Source of the DNA: Sporothrix humicola
Lineage: Eukaryota; Ascomycota; Sordariomycetes; Ophiostomatales; Ophiostomataceae
Reading direction: 5' to 3'
Length of the DNA: 53,523 bases
Assembly (NCBI GenBank): GCA_021396245.1
Contig: WNYE01000145.1
Location: 1 to 53,523, forward strand
In this document: positions 32,855 through 44,600 of the stretch, in pieces
How the letters are laid out: each line of letters begins with the position of its first letter
How positions within the stretch are numbered: position 1 is the first letter of the stretch
Notes under the pieces: model-generated
The model's database searches: none
What the model was told of the DNA's origin: nothing
The model's input: only the letters and a program-made list of their open reading frames with translations
Program-made: the position numbers and the translations under genes

Positions 32855-33166
32855 GCACCAGAACCAACCGGGGCCTATATCACCGTAGACTACGCGACCG
32901 GCGTTCCGTTCGGCAAGAAGGACCAGGAATTTGAGGCCCGGGAACAGCGAGCACATATTTTATTACGCCTAATACATGTTTTGGCCGGTGAGCTCAATTT
33001 TGTCGAGATGCGATCAATGCCATCGATGATAGGTGTAACTGACTTCGAGATCGTACAACTGATGAGTATTGGCAACAATGGCGACAGTACACTCTGTCTA
33101 CCTATACCAACTACCTGGACTTCTGCTTCCATCAGACAACATATGCTCACCACCGCTAAGTAAATT
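32855..33166 (+). pseudogene. Possible coding remnant, family unknown
   Basis: After a stop at 32852, an open frame of about 100 codons reads ITVDYATGVPFGKKDQEFEA, then RAHILLRLIHVLAGELNFVE and VTDFEIVQLMSIGNN, before a stop near 33164. It has protein-like amphipathic composition but no ATG in a sensible place and no recognised domain. The opposite strand is also open over almost the same span. It may be a decayed exon of a lost gene or transposon, or chance. Confidence 0.15.
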
Positions 33167-34030
33167 CTTCTTTGGCCCATATCTACCCCGGCCGAAACAT
33201 GAGCCAAGGAATGTTGATAATCAAGAAAATTTGATCTTTCAGCTGACAACGCTGTCACTGATAATTAGACGTGTATCTGGGCTGTCATGGACAGGGATTT
33301 TACCGCTACCGTTCCATTGTAACTCGTGGCCTCGCCAGCTTGGACGATTGACGTCTGAAAGAAGATGGTGAACCTTGCCACCAGCTCTCAGTTCCAATGC
33401 CAACGAGAGCAAACCTAATACTGCCTAGACGGGCAAAAAATAGAACAAAAAAAATGCAAGGAGCAATACATCTCAGATGCCTTCCCATGATGGAGGCAGA
33501 ACTCTACTAGCATAAGTGATATATCGGCAACTAAACTCGTTCGCGACCTTGTAGCCATATACGTCCCTAATAAGGAGGGCACAATTCTCTGAGACAATCC
33601 TCTGGGGCAGTCCTCTTGGAAAATGATCTTTTTTACGACCATGAAATGCAAAATACACCGAATCTTTATGTATGATGCGCAGAATACGCGGATGAGGGAC
33701 GGATAAGGCAAGTTGAGCGTCTCTCTTCTCCACCCATCTTGACAGCTGCAAAAATGCCTTGCTCGCCTCACTTTTGCTTTGCCCAATAATACGATCTACA
33801 CGAGACAGCCCGAAGCTCACCTTGATTCTGCCCAACCAGCCATTCTGCTCACTTTTGAGCGTTGGCAATGCTGGCAAAAATACCCGTTGGGCTTTTAACA
33901 GCGAACTTCGACCTTCGGCGTGCACATCTCCCGCTTCGGACGCCCAACGAACCAACAACAAAAACACGCGGAGTATTACACCAGAAAGGGGAAGCGAGGG
34001 GCACGGCACGGGGAAGAACAGCCGTTGGTC

Positions 34031-34047
34031 GCTAGCTTCGAGCTAGC
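34031..34047 (+). repeat. Perfect short hairpin GCTAGCT-TCG-AGCTAGC
   Basis: Two 7-bp arms, themselves built on the GCTAGC palindrome, surround a 3-nt loop in non-coding sequence. No role can be assigned. Confidence 0.8.
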
Positions 34048-34372
34048 TGTCAGAAACTGTGGCATGGCGCCCCGCGGCCACGCGCAACGAGCCGGCGCGA
34101 GATAAGGTGGTATTTGTCCGCGAGCATCATCGGCAGAGAGGGAGAGGATGAAAGGACTCAAAAGATGTGTGTAAAGCGACAAAAAGTCGACGGTAAGAAG
34201 GCATAGAGAACAAAGAGAATAAAACATATCGAGAAGCGGAAAGGGCTTTTCGGTTTGCACCGTCGTTTGGCGGCCGCCCTGTTCTCAAATGCGGGACTGT
34301 GCCGTAGGTGTTGGCGCCGTCTCGCGGGCCATCCCGCCTTTTCACTCACCGGCCCATTTGTTCGTCTGTAAG

Positions 34373-34381
34373 ACTCCGTAC
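34373..34381. repeat. Palindromic motif ACTCCGTAC, copy 5 (9 of 11)
   Basis: Nine bases match the right part of GTACTCCGTAC. It lies in non-coding sequence between the 5S rRNA and RBR genes. Confidence 0.6.
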
Positions 34382-36623
34382 TGGGCTCAAATGAATCAAG
34401 ACCTATCATCTATGATTTTTCGCTCTGCTTTTTGGGCTGGGGAATCTCAAAACGAGTGGCGGAAAATGAGGCGGCCATGGACGTTCCATTGATCGCCTTG
34501 TTGCAGGTAAGCTGCACAAACCTGAGCGGCGTGCAGTTTTATTTGCTGCTTTGCTGTGACAACAGTAAAACTGCACTTTGACGACACCCTGTTCATGATC
34601 TCAAAATGCAATTTGAGCCTCTTTTTTTGGAAATAAGGCGAGGTTCTGCAATTTCAACCGGCGAGGGAAGGCGTGACTGCTTGCTTTCCAAAATTACTCT
34701 TGTCACACCTTCCTTCCCACATTTTCTCAAAATGTTTGTTTCCACAAATGCAAAACCTGGAGTGATCGCTCCTGCCTGTATTGTCCTTGTTTTGATGCAT
34801 TTTCATCACGTGAGAATAGAGGGGTTCATACAAAGTCCACAAGACTCTGAGAGCCAGGTACGTGAGGGGATGATCTTGTGCCTCAGGACAGCAGGACAGA
34901 AACAGAAGGGGCGGCTGGGGCGGCTGATCAAGGATCACGAAAAGGGAAGCAACGAATGCCACAACTTCCAATTTTCTCAGTCTCTCTTTCTGTTTTCGAG
35001 TTTCCCAACTTTTGCCCCTTTTCGCCCTTTCTCGTTTCTCGTACTGTTTACATTTTGCTTCTCCTTTGCATCCTTACATCTCCCCGTCTTCATTCATCTC
35101 CAACACCACCGACCACGACTCGCACAACACGAAAAGACGCTATCGCGGAGACGTGCATACTCATCTTGCTCCTCCCGCCCTCGCCGCCATCCACTGTCAG
35201 TCTGTCACAGACCAATTCGAATTCCCAGAACCGCTGCAGCCCGGCCTCCAGGCCACTTTGCATTCACTCTCGACTTGTCTTGCGGGAACACCAAATCCTG
35301 TTTCTCCACCCCATTGCCGAAAACAATCCAATTTCAACGACAAGCTCTTGGGTTTGTCCGCGTTCTGCGCTGTCGTCGCTTGAGTGCTCATCAGCCAGTG
35401 CTGGGCTGTTCTTAATCGCCCTATTATTCCCCTCGGCTGTCACGGCGAGCTCATCATTGACGATTCGATACTTTTCAATTCCGTCTATTCACTTTCTCTC
35501 TTCTTTCTTCTTTTGCCCCATTCTCCTTTGCTCGCTTACGACGTATCTTACAACCTGCCGCTCTCGCGGTTCCTTATTGTCCATTGTCGCCCCTTCTTCA
35601 TTTCTGCACTCTTTATTTTGGCACTCTTCATTTCTGCCCTTTTCCCCTTCAGGCGCATTGTGCCATTTTCTGCACTCGTCTCCACTGCTGCCCAACGCAC
35701 TGTTTTGGGCCCGCTCGCAAGGTATGATGCTTCTCGTCTTCTCTTTGGCTCCCGCTCATCGGCTTCATGCATCGTCCCTCTTTCAGAACTGTATTCTGGC
35801 TCTGGGCGGGGCGTCCTCCACCTCCTGTTTCCTTTTCCAGGGCGACGTCGGATGGCTGGGCGTCCTGTCTCCTGTTGTCTGTCCCCTCTTTTCTGTTGTC
35901 GTTTTTGTGCCTTTTGTGCATTGCTCTGTGCCTTGCGTGCCTTTTATTCCCATTCTGCCTTTTGCCTTTACTACGGTGTCCCCCCGTTCCTCTTGAACGT
36001 CTCTCACCTCCCCTCTCTGATTTTCTCCTCTTCCCCCTCCATCTCCCAATAAGAATTGCCCAGACGACCTTGCATAGGCCGTCATGCAGCTGAACCTGGT
36101 CCAATCAACGCTAACAAGCCCCGTGCATCCCACCAGACCACTCACGCACAACCAGCTGGCACTGGCACATCCATCCGCTCACGTCCCAAATCTGCAGTCT
36201 GCGTTTTAGGGGGGGAGGACAGACACAAAGTCTCACACTTTCAACACCTGCCTCTCACGCTCACACAGCGAAAAAGGTCCTTGGTCCTCGTCCTCTCTAC
36301 ACAGTACACTCATCTGCAGCGCTCGAAGAAAATAAACTGCCCCTCTCCTTTTTGACGGTCTTTGTTTTCGCTGTAAAACGACATCAACGGACGCACGTAC
36401 GCACGCTTGGGGCCCGATCCTTATCCAACACTACTGCCGACAGCAAAGCAAAGCGACCTGACGGAGAACTCTTTCTCTCTCTGTCATCCTCCGACTCTTT
36501 CGTCGTTCGCCGCCCTTTCGGCCCTCTCTCTCCCCCCAACCTGACTTCTCTGGCCCTCTATCTCCCACCCTCCCCTTTCCCATTTTTTTAATCAATTTTT
36601 GATAGCGTCCCCTCGTCCCGCGA

Positions 36624-36638
36624 ATGTGCATATCGTGA
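36624..36638 (+). promoter_or_regulatory. Minimal upstream ORF before the RBR gene
   Basis: ATG TGC ATA TCG TGA encodes a four-residue peptide (MCIS) that ends 22 nt before the main ATG. If it lies in the mRNA, as its position makes likely, ribosomes would meet it first, and it could lower translation of the RBR protein. Its presence in the transcript is inferred. Confidence 0.4.
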
Positions 36639-36660
36639 TTTGGGGCTGACGCCGCTTCGA

Positions 36661-39600
36661 ATGGCGCAGCTTGAAGCCTTCGACACGGGCGCCTACGGCC
36701 CTCATGCCTCGTGGTGGAAGATGCATCACGGACACACTCGCTCCTGGCCACACGAGAACGACTGGTCCCGCATGGAACTGCTCTCATCCCGCCTACCGCC
36801 TCGCCATCACCGTCGTTGGGACGAAATACAGGAATTACATGACATACATAGACCCGCCCAGTCGGCCTACGCTGCCCCCTCGTCTGTTGCTACTTCTCGC
36901 CAGAGACCGGCTGTAACGCGTGCTGCGTCTGTCCTGCTCTCTTCGCCGTTGGGCATGCGACACCACAGCTCTGACATTCCACTCCTTGGTCGGCCCCCGG
37001 CCGTGCCGCCTTTCCCTCGGGCATCAACCGCGCCCACTGGGAAGGCCGCCTTTCAAAATTACAACACTCGTGCCCCGCTAAATCTGCGTCGGGCTGCGTC
37101 TCACAGAGACCTCAGCCCCCGCTCCGCTGCCCACTACCTTCGCTCGACGCCGGACTCCCGTCGGTCCATGCGTTCGTCCCTCAGCGAGTCAGACAACGAA
37201 ACGGACCTTACAAGACCCACGCCTGAACAAGACGACGACGACGACGAAAACGGAGATATAGCCGCCCGCGGAACCGAGAGTATCTTTGTCGACAAGCAGA
37301 TGCTCCGGGACCGTATGGATATTCGCAAGCGCCCGTCCCAGGAGTACGTCTCGGCATCATCGAGCAAGCCACGGTCCTCGCGCCAACGTCAAAAGCAGAA
37401 ACAAAAACGCCGTGGACGTGGCCGAGTCGACGACTTTGACCTAGACGACGAAGAGGACGACGATTCGATTCAGCAGCAAGACCAGCAAGATTACAATCCA
37501 CGCTCACCGCAGAAACGAAGCCACCACGGTCGCCGTTCTAGACGCAGCAGTGGAAGCCGTGGTGCAGGCGGTGCCAGTAGCAGCAGAGGCCGTCGACGCG
37601 AGAGCGCAATTCCCGAAGAAACCGCTGAAGAGCCACAAGCAGCGGATGCCGACTCGGGGATGGACAACGACGACATTGACGATGAACGCCGCCGGCGACG
37701 CACGCCTTCTAGACACACCAGACGTTCCGTGTCACGCCACACAACTGCCACGCAGGACATCCGCCGGGATCTCTCCCGCAGCAAGAGCCGCCTGCGAAAT
37801 GCTGACAGCACGGATTTTGACCCGCGCTCGTCATCTAGACGGTGAGACATTCTTTTTGCTCTATTCCACTGTCTTCCTAGTTTTGCCCCTAAATACTACC
37901 CGCAGTTGGTCCCGTTTTTTGATAAGTTCTATGAGAGACTGACATGCGCCCTTTTTCTTTTTGCTTCTGTGGCACCCCATCTTGTCAGACCTACAAGACG
38001 ATACTGCGAATCGGAGCTGCCCGATCAATATGCCAGTAATCCAGCAACACTGCGGAGGGCCCAGACGCACCCCACGGCGCCCTCCCACGTCACTGCCCCC
38101 CCGAGTATTGACTCGTCGAAAAAGCCTGCTTCTTTGTATGAGAGCCCTCTTGGCTATGGATCTCATGCATACCCTACCGAGAAGTCGAGTAAACGGTGAG
38201 TTTGCCTTCCACACAATTTCCCAGCCCACCCACCATCATATACGCATACATGCTCTTGTACACACACATACACACACAGTACACATACACATACACGCGC
38301 ACGCACACATTGCACGCTTTGCACAACATGCATCACACGCAGCATATCCTCCACAACACTTGGCAGCCGGCACTCCTTCCTGCACTCCAACCTGCATTAT
38401 CCATCCCCCATGTACTCCACAGTCTGCCGTATGCCTGATTTCAAGCATTGTATCTCTTGATTCCTCTCAGCGTCTGGACCTCCTCCCAACACTGTGCCTC
38501 CCAACACCTCGATGTCCTAACCCTTTTGGGACTTGCACATCCATGTGGACAAACACATGCACCACCTGCTAGTGATACCTACCATGTTCAATGAACTCTA
38601 TCCAATGGCAGCGAATTGGGACGCTGGACTAATGCTTCCCCTCTTCTTCCTTCCGCAGAAACAGCTGCACAGAATGTATGGACGAATTTCCGTCTTCGAG
38701 ATTGGCCAAGCTCGACTGCGGTCATCGGATGTGCACCACGTGCCTGAAGAACAAATTCAAAGCATCGATGGCTGATTCTCACCAAATGCCTCCCAGATGC
38801 TGCACCATGGATGCCATCTCGCTCAGGCATGTCGAGAAGCTGTTTGATCCCAATTTCAAACAGGCCTGGAACTATGAGTTCTACAATGTCTCGTCGGGCA
38901 GAAGAATCTATTGCCCCTCGTCACGTTGTAGTCATGGCCACTGGATCAAGCAAGAGCATATATACCGAGCCGAGGATGGCCGGCAGATGGCAACTTGTGA
39001 CCGTTGCCACACCCGCGTTTGTTGTCTGTGTAACAATAAGCTGCATTCATCACGCGAATGTCCCCGTGACAAAGATATGCAGCGTTTTCTTGCTGAGGTC
39101 AGGGGCCGCCAGAATTGCTACAAGTGCAAGTCAGAAGTGGAACTTGAGGGGGGCCACAATCATATGATCTGGTACGTTTCAACCTGCCACATAGACTGTC
39201 TTTGCCCTTTACCGGGCGCTGATCTGATGCCATGTGCATTTACTGACTGGGGTCTGCTTTCAATGATATAGCCAATGCGGTGCTGAATCATGCATGATTT
39301 GTGGCGCAAAATGGGGACACTGCGACTGCCCTGTATTCGATTTTGATACAGACCGAGCCGGATACGGAAACCTCCAATATCCACCAACGGGGGCCAGTCG
39401 CCACGACCGCTTTGGATCGGCAGTCGCTACCAGAGACTTCCGGCCTACGAATACCGGCGGGAGCCGCCCGTACTCGGCAGGCGAGCCAATCCGGTCCCGG
39501 CCGCAAAGCAGCTACGAGGACAGATTGCGTGGCCGCCTAGACCGGGATGACTATCGACCGGATGACTTCCGATCAGACGCCTACAGAGACCACGATCTTT

Positions 39601-40754
39601 CTCGCCAAATGGGGGGATTTGGGCTCGATGACCGTGACGACACAGCCGATGCCTTTGACTCGGCGATCAAAAAGGGAAGATTGGATCGGTATGCGAGACG
39701 ACATGCCCAGGATGACATTGGCGCTCCTGTCCGCCATAGAAGAAGTTTTGTAGACGATGATGAAGACGACTACGCTGCCAGGGCTGCCACGGACATTTTG
39801 CCATCAGTACCGCAGCCCCCGCCGGCTCCGCCGACACCACCGCAACAACAAATACAGGCTCCGCCTCCTCAGCATCGATATCAACACCAGCACCAGCAGG
39901 CCCCGCCTTCCTACCCAGCACATCATACACCACAGCATCACTCGCTCTATGCTCAGCCTGAGGAGCATGAACAGCATCAACGATCGGCTCCACCACCTTC
40001 GCAATATCCAGCCCATTCGTATGATCGCTCGACTGCACCGGCACCGGCGGCGGCAGCGGCACCGACCGACTACTATGGTAACGGATTGAGCCGCACGCGC
40101 GCTGTCAATACAGACTCGCAGGTGGGTAGACTGGCGAGTCGTTTCAGCCCAGCAAATCGGACCAAAGCTGCACCATCTGGGCCTCCAGGACCGCCTATGA
40201 CCGCGGGAGTGCCTCTTGGTGTGGCAGCGCCACCTGGCGGCGGAATGGGGGTTGTGCCAATGGGCCCAATTTCCCCCAATGGTCCGATGCCCCCGATGCC
40301 CCCGATGCCGCCCATGGTATCGATGCCGGGGCCACTGCCACCTCCGCCGCCGCCTATGGGCTCTATGCCAATGATGTCTATGGCGCCCATTCCGCCACCT
40401 GGAATGATGTCGGAGCTTCCCCTTATGCGTAGACACCCGATGGAAGACGACAGATATATGGGCCATCATACACTTGGACATGGCCGGTCGTCTGAACAGA
40501 TGCCCTTTGCCAGTTACCCCGAGGAGGATGAGTACATCTTTAGCTCTGGCGGTGGCGGCGGTGGCGGCGGTGGTGGCGGCGGCGGAAGGCGTCATCGGCA
40601 TCGGGACGAAGGGGCCGACCATGCCCAGAAGGCACGTGCGTCAGAGATGGCTGGCCTTGCCGGCCTTGGTCGCGGTATGGATCGTGTTCCAGAATGGATG
40701 GACCATGTTGGTAACGACCCACCCGACTCGGAAAGTGCCCTCAACGCGTCATAG
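36661..40754 (+). CDS. RBR-type (RING1-IBR-RING2) ubiquitin ligase-like protein
   Basis: RBR ligases take ubiquitin from an E2 onto a RING2 cysteine and pass it to substrates. Exons 36661-37841, 37989-38195, 38659-39171 and 39272-40754 encode 1127 residues. The introns are 147, 463 and 100 nt; the junctions give ...SSRRPTRRYC, ...SSKRNSCTEC and ...HNHMICQCGAES. The first 460 residues are disordered, with Arg/Ser stretches, an acidic run and an RQKQKQKRRGRGR basic patch. RING1 starts C466-x2-C469 with C483-G-H485-x2-C488-x2-C491. The IBR covers about 548-597 (YCPSSRC, CDRC, CCLC). RING2 is C616-x2-C619 ... C634, C636, C641-x2-C644 ... C651, C653. The usual GGCNHM of RING2, which holds the catalytic Cys, reads GGHNHM (His629). 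The last 450 residues are Pro/Gln/Gly-rich. The start is the first ATG in this frame and leaves a short uORF upstream. Confidence 0.9.
38260..38309 (+). repeat. CA-rich microsatellite in RBR intron 2
   Basis: Imperfect (CA)n with TACACA and CGCA variants lies inside the 463-nt intron between exons 2 and 3. Expansion of this simple sequence may explain part of the intron's unusual length. Confidence 0.85.
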
Positions 40755-41631
40755 TGCTCGCCCTGGCGGTGTTTTTTTTTCTTTCTTTTCTGTTTCATGT
40801 TTTCTGTTTTTCTGTTTTATTGTTCTCCATCTGCCTTTCTTTTATTCCTTCCTTTCTCATACTGTTTTTTCCACACTATTTTCAGATCAGTCCCTTTTTT
40901 GGTTGACCTTTCCTGGCGACGAAACAATATCCATATCCATACATTGTTTGCTTTTCGGATCTGCATTGGCTCTTGGGATCGGGCACGGCGTTTTCTCCAA
41001 CTCGAATTTCGGCACCCTTTTTAAGGACTCTCGATATTTGACAAGTATTTGCTTTTCGTGGGCTTGCTTTTGGATCTTCTTTTGGATCTGCTTTTTGGAT
41101 ATTTTTAGGCATATTTTCGGATTTATTTTCAGAAACGTCTCGAGAGCGTAGCTTCGAGGACAGATGGGCTCTTGGTGTTATGTTGCAATGTCTCGAACTT
41201 ACCGACTTGTATCACTATTTTATTTATGACCCGCAAAGTGCGGTTTTGATGACCATTTTCATATTTCATAGATGAGGAATTCATACTACTGACGAACGAA
41301 AGAGAAGCTATCGATGAACATATGCTTAGTAGCAACACGCTGATTTACAAGTGTACATTTGACCACAACAGTTGTTGTATTACATCAATAATTATAATAA
41401 ATTATCATGCTTTCACCAGCCGAAACCTTTGGCTATATCCCAGGGAATAAAACAGTAAAACAATAAAACAGGAACAGAAAGTAGAGAAAAGTAAAGACAG
41501 GAAGAAGAAAAACAGTCTGAGAAATCAACCAGACAAATAAAGAAGATGAAAGAGTAAAAAACCTTCAACAATGATGTGGCAAGCTTAAACGGAACAACCC
41601 GAGACTAGCCCGAGACTAGTCCGAGCCGAGC
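40755..41631. other. Convergent intergenic region, RBR / Gln-rich protein
   Basis: This holds the 3' flanks of both genes. T-rich low-complexity sequence follows the RBR stop and A-rich sequence precedes the minus-strand stop. A direct repeat CCGAGACTAG occurs at 41599-41608 and 41610-41619. No gene is supported; the plus-strand frame running on from 40474 is the RBR exon read out of frame. Confidence 0.55.
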
Positions 41632-44600
41632 CTAGCCTTGGGTCCGACGCAGCATCTCGTACAGGTCTTCACTCGTTACCTGGTTATTGCCGTACGCATT
41701 GCGGCCCATGTTGGAGCCCCTATGATGCTGTTGCTGCTGTTGTTGCTGGTGCGTCTGTTGATATTGGCGATGTTGTGGTTGCTGCTGCTGTGGCTGTTGA
41801 CTGCGCATGCTTCGCTGGGTCTGTTGTGGTTGCTGATAGCCGCCCGTAGTGGCTGCGGTGTGTCCGTAGCTAGTGTTGTTGGCAGCTGCCGATGATGCAC
41901 GCGTCCCGACCCTGGCGTTTGAGATATTGTTGCCAGCATTGCTGCTGTTGTTGTTGCTGTTGTATGTCTGGTGGGCTGCCCCATAGGCCGCGACGGGCGA
42001 GTGTGTCTGGGCCTGTTGCTGGTGCTGCTGATGTGTCGACGTCGCAGCTGTCGGAGCCACGCCGTAGTTGGACCAGGCAGCTTGCTGGACAGCAGTGTCG
42101 TGCTGTGTAGACGACTGATGTTGCGGTAAAGGCTGGCGTTGGCCGGAGCTGTGCCGCTGATGGCCTTGCTGTTGTTGTTGTTGCTGCTGCTGCTGTTGTT
42201 GTTGACGTTGCAAAAGGTGGGCATATGTCACATTGGACGACGGAGTTTGCCGCCCTTGTTGCTGCTGGTTCAAGTTGGCAAGCAGAGACTCGGTCGGCAT
42301 GGACGACATGTTGGGCATCTCGGCAGGCCGGGGCAGGCTGCTATAGGCGCCCGGAGTGGTGGTCCGCGGCTGTTGTTGTTGCTGCTGGTGTTGTGTCGTC
42401 TGGTGATGGTTGTATGTGTTCTGATCGGCCGTTGTGGCCGTCGTTGCGGCTGGCGCTGGCCACTGGCTCGTGTTATAAACCGGCGAATCCGTGCGGCGGC
42501 CGTAGTCGTTCATGTAGGTATCAAAAGCGACCTGCGTATTATTGTTGGCGGCCGTCGTCGTTGCTGTCGGCACAACTGCAGCCGGCCCCGAAGCACTGCT
42601 TCCGCTGTTGTTCCGTCCATAGCCGCCGTACTGGTTATAGCCCGCAGACGTGTCTGTCGTCGTCGTTTGTCCCCGAGTGTTGTAGGCCGAGAGACTAGGC
42701 GTTGCCTGCTGCGCGTTGCTGATTAAGGGCGGCGAGAGGACTGAGCCTGTCCGTTGTGAGCCAGAGTTGTTGGACGTGTGGCCATATTGTTGTTGCTGCT
42801 GCTGTTGTTGCTGGGTCGTCTGCTGATAGTTGTTGTAGTAGTTCTCCGACTGTGTGTTGGCTTGGACAGTTGTCGCTTGGGCAACTGTGGGCGACGGATC
42901 GGCTGGAGCTGGAGCGGGCGTGGCATCCTTCTTCTTACGAGGCGCACGTGGCTTCTTTGCTGACGCCTTTGCCGGTTTCTCGGCTGCGGCTGCGGACGCT
43001 GTGGCCGAAGCAGTTTCCTGTGGGTAGGCCGTCATGGGCAGAGGCACTGGTGACACCTGTGTTGGCGTCACATATGTCTGCGTTGGCGTCTGCGCGGGTT
43101 CTGGCGCGGAAGTGCTTTGACGAGCCTTACTTGTCGTCGACTTCCGACGCTGTGGCGTTGTTTTGGCCGCTGGCGTTGGTGTGGCTGTTTGGGGAAGCGG
43201 CACGGCTGTCTGACGAGGAAGTGCTTGCCGGGATGACGCTGCCTGCGTATTATTGCTAGCATTGCTGTCTGTTCCGCGGAGACCAGGCAGAGAAACGCCT
43301 GTTGTCGGTGTTTCAGTGGTACTGTCACCTGCGTCTGTGCTCTGTCTCTTCTTGGATGGCCTCTTTGCGGCCGCTTTCTTTGCTGGTGTCATGCTTGCCG
43401 TTGTCGTTGCAGCTGGAGGCGGAGCTGGAGCAGGAATCGGCGTCACTGTTGCCTGGGTCGTTGTTGTTGCTGCTGCTGCTGCCGCTGGCAACGGTAACTG
43501 TGTTTTGTTGGCGTTCTTCTCGGCCGGCACGATCGCCAAGCGCTCGGCGCCGTAGTGTACCAGCAGCTCTAGTGACTCCTTTTGCAGAGCCGGCGCCTGG
43601 TTCGCAAACGTGCAGAATTGGTCGTGCGTCAGCGTGGCTGGGTCGACGTTGCGGCTCGTAAGCAGTTTAATAGCCGTCAGCTTGCGCAGTGTTGACACCT
43701 CGGCCTCTGTGACCTTTTTGTACGGTGGATCGCGGACTTCTGTTGTTGTCCCGGAGGCATCTGTGGCGACAGCCTGGCCTGCAGCCGTTGAGGCTTGGGC
43801 GTTGTTTGTTCCAGAAACAACCTCTGCAGCTGCCGCCGCCGCCGCCGACTCTCGTGTCAGCTGCCAGTTCGCGTCCGACGCGCTGCCGTGCTCGACAAGC
43901 GCGTCCATCATCGCCGCTGCCGTCTCCGTGTTGTCTTCTGGGTACTCGTTGAGATGCCGCAGGAGTGCTTCGGCGACTTGGTTCTCGTTGAGGTCCGTGT
44001 CTTGGCCAACATCGATGCCCAGATCCATCATCATGTCCGCAGCTGCCGATGCGATCGCAGACACGCCTTCCGTGCCTCCGTTAGCCCCATCCGCGGCACC
44101 CTCGACCGCCTCGCCCTTCTTCTTTTTCTTTTCTGCCGGCTTCCTCGGCTTCTTTGGTCTCTTGGGCTTCCCGTTGGCTGTCAACTCTTGGCCTCCTTCT
44201 GGCACAGTGCCGTCTGTTGTTGCTGTGGTCGCTGCCGCTCCTTCCGCACCCTCGGTGCCTGCTGCTGCTGGTGCCTTCTTCGGTCTCTTCCTCTTCGGCT
44301 CGCCACTAGCCGTAGTTGTCTTCTGGCGTTTGCTTGTCGAGCCGGGCGTCGGTTGAGGTAGGCTGATCGGCGATGGCGGTCGTGGTGGTGGGAATAATGC
44401 CGCCAACTGTGAAACGGACCGATGAAAGTTTGTGTGCTCGTACTTGACGACAATCGCCCGGCTGAACCGCGAGAACGAGATCACGACAACGCCGCGGCAG
44501 TCGTATGCTGGGCGACTCAGACTCAGCGGGTCCTGCATGTCCTCCAACGCTGACATGCCCACGACGCGTGAACGCTTGTGTGCATGGTGCCAGCACGCCA

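Larger units (their letters stand above)
32431..36660. other. Gene-free region between 5S rRNA and the RBR gene
   Basis: No intact gene is supported. From 32580 to about 33900 the sequence is of mixed composition with overlapping open frames on both strands (for example 32855-33163 plus and 32890-33258 minus) that look like remnants. A perfect hairpin, GCTAGCT-TCG-AGCTAGC, lies at 34031-34047, and an ACTCCGTAC motif at 34373. From about 34960 to 36600 the plus strand is pyrimidine-rich (TCTTTC, CCTCTC runs), the probable promoter and leader of the RBR gene. The 372-codon frame at 34878-35996 is a low-complexity reading of this leader. Confidence 0.5.

Noticed and set aside
34878..35996. 372-codon plus-strand frame upstream of the RBR gene
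   Set aside because: It reads pyrimidine-rich leader sequence as Ser/Leu/Phe/Pro runs, with no third-base bias, and several overlapping frames are equally open.
38236..38448. Cys/His-rich short frames within RBR intron 2
   Set aside because: They are translations of the CA microsatellite inside an intron with good splice borders.
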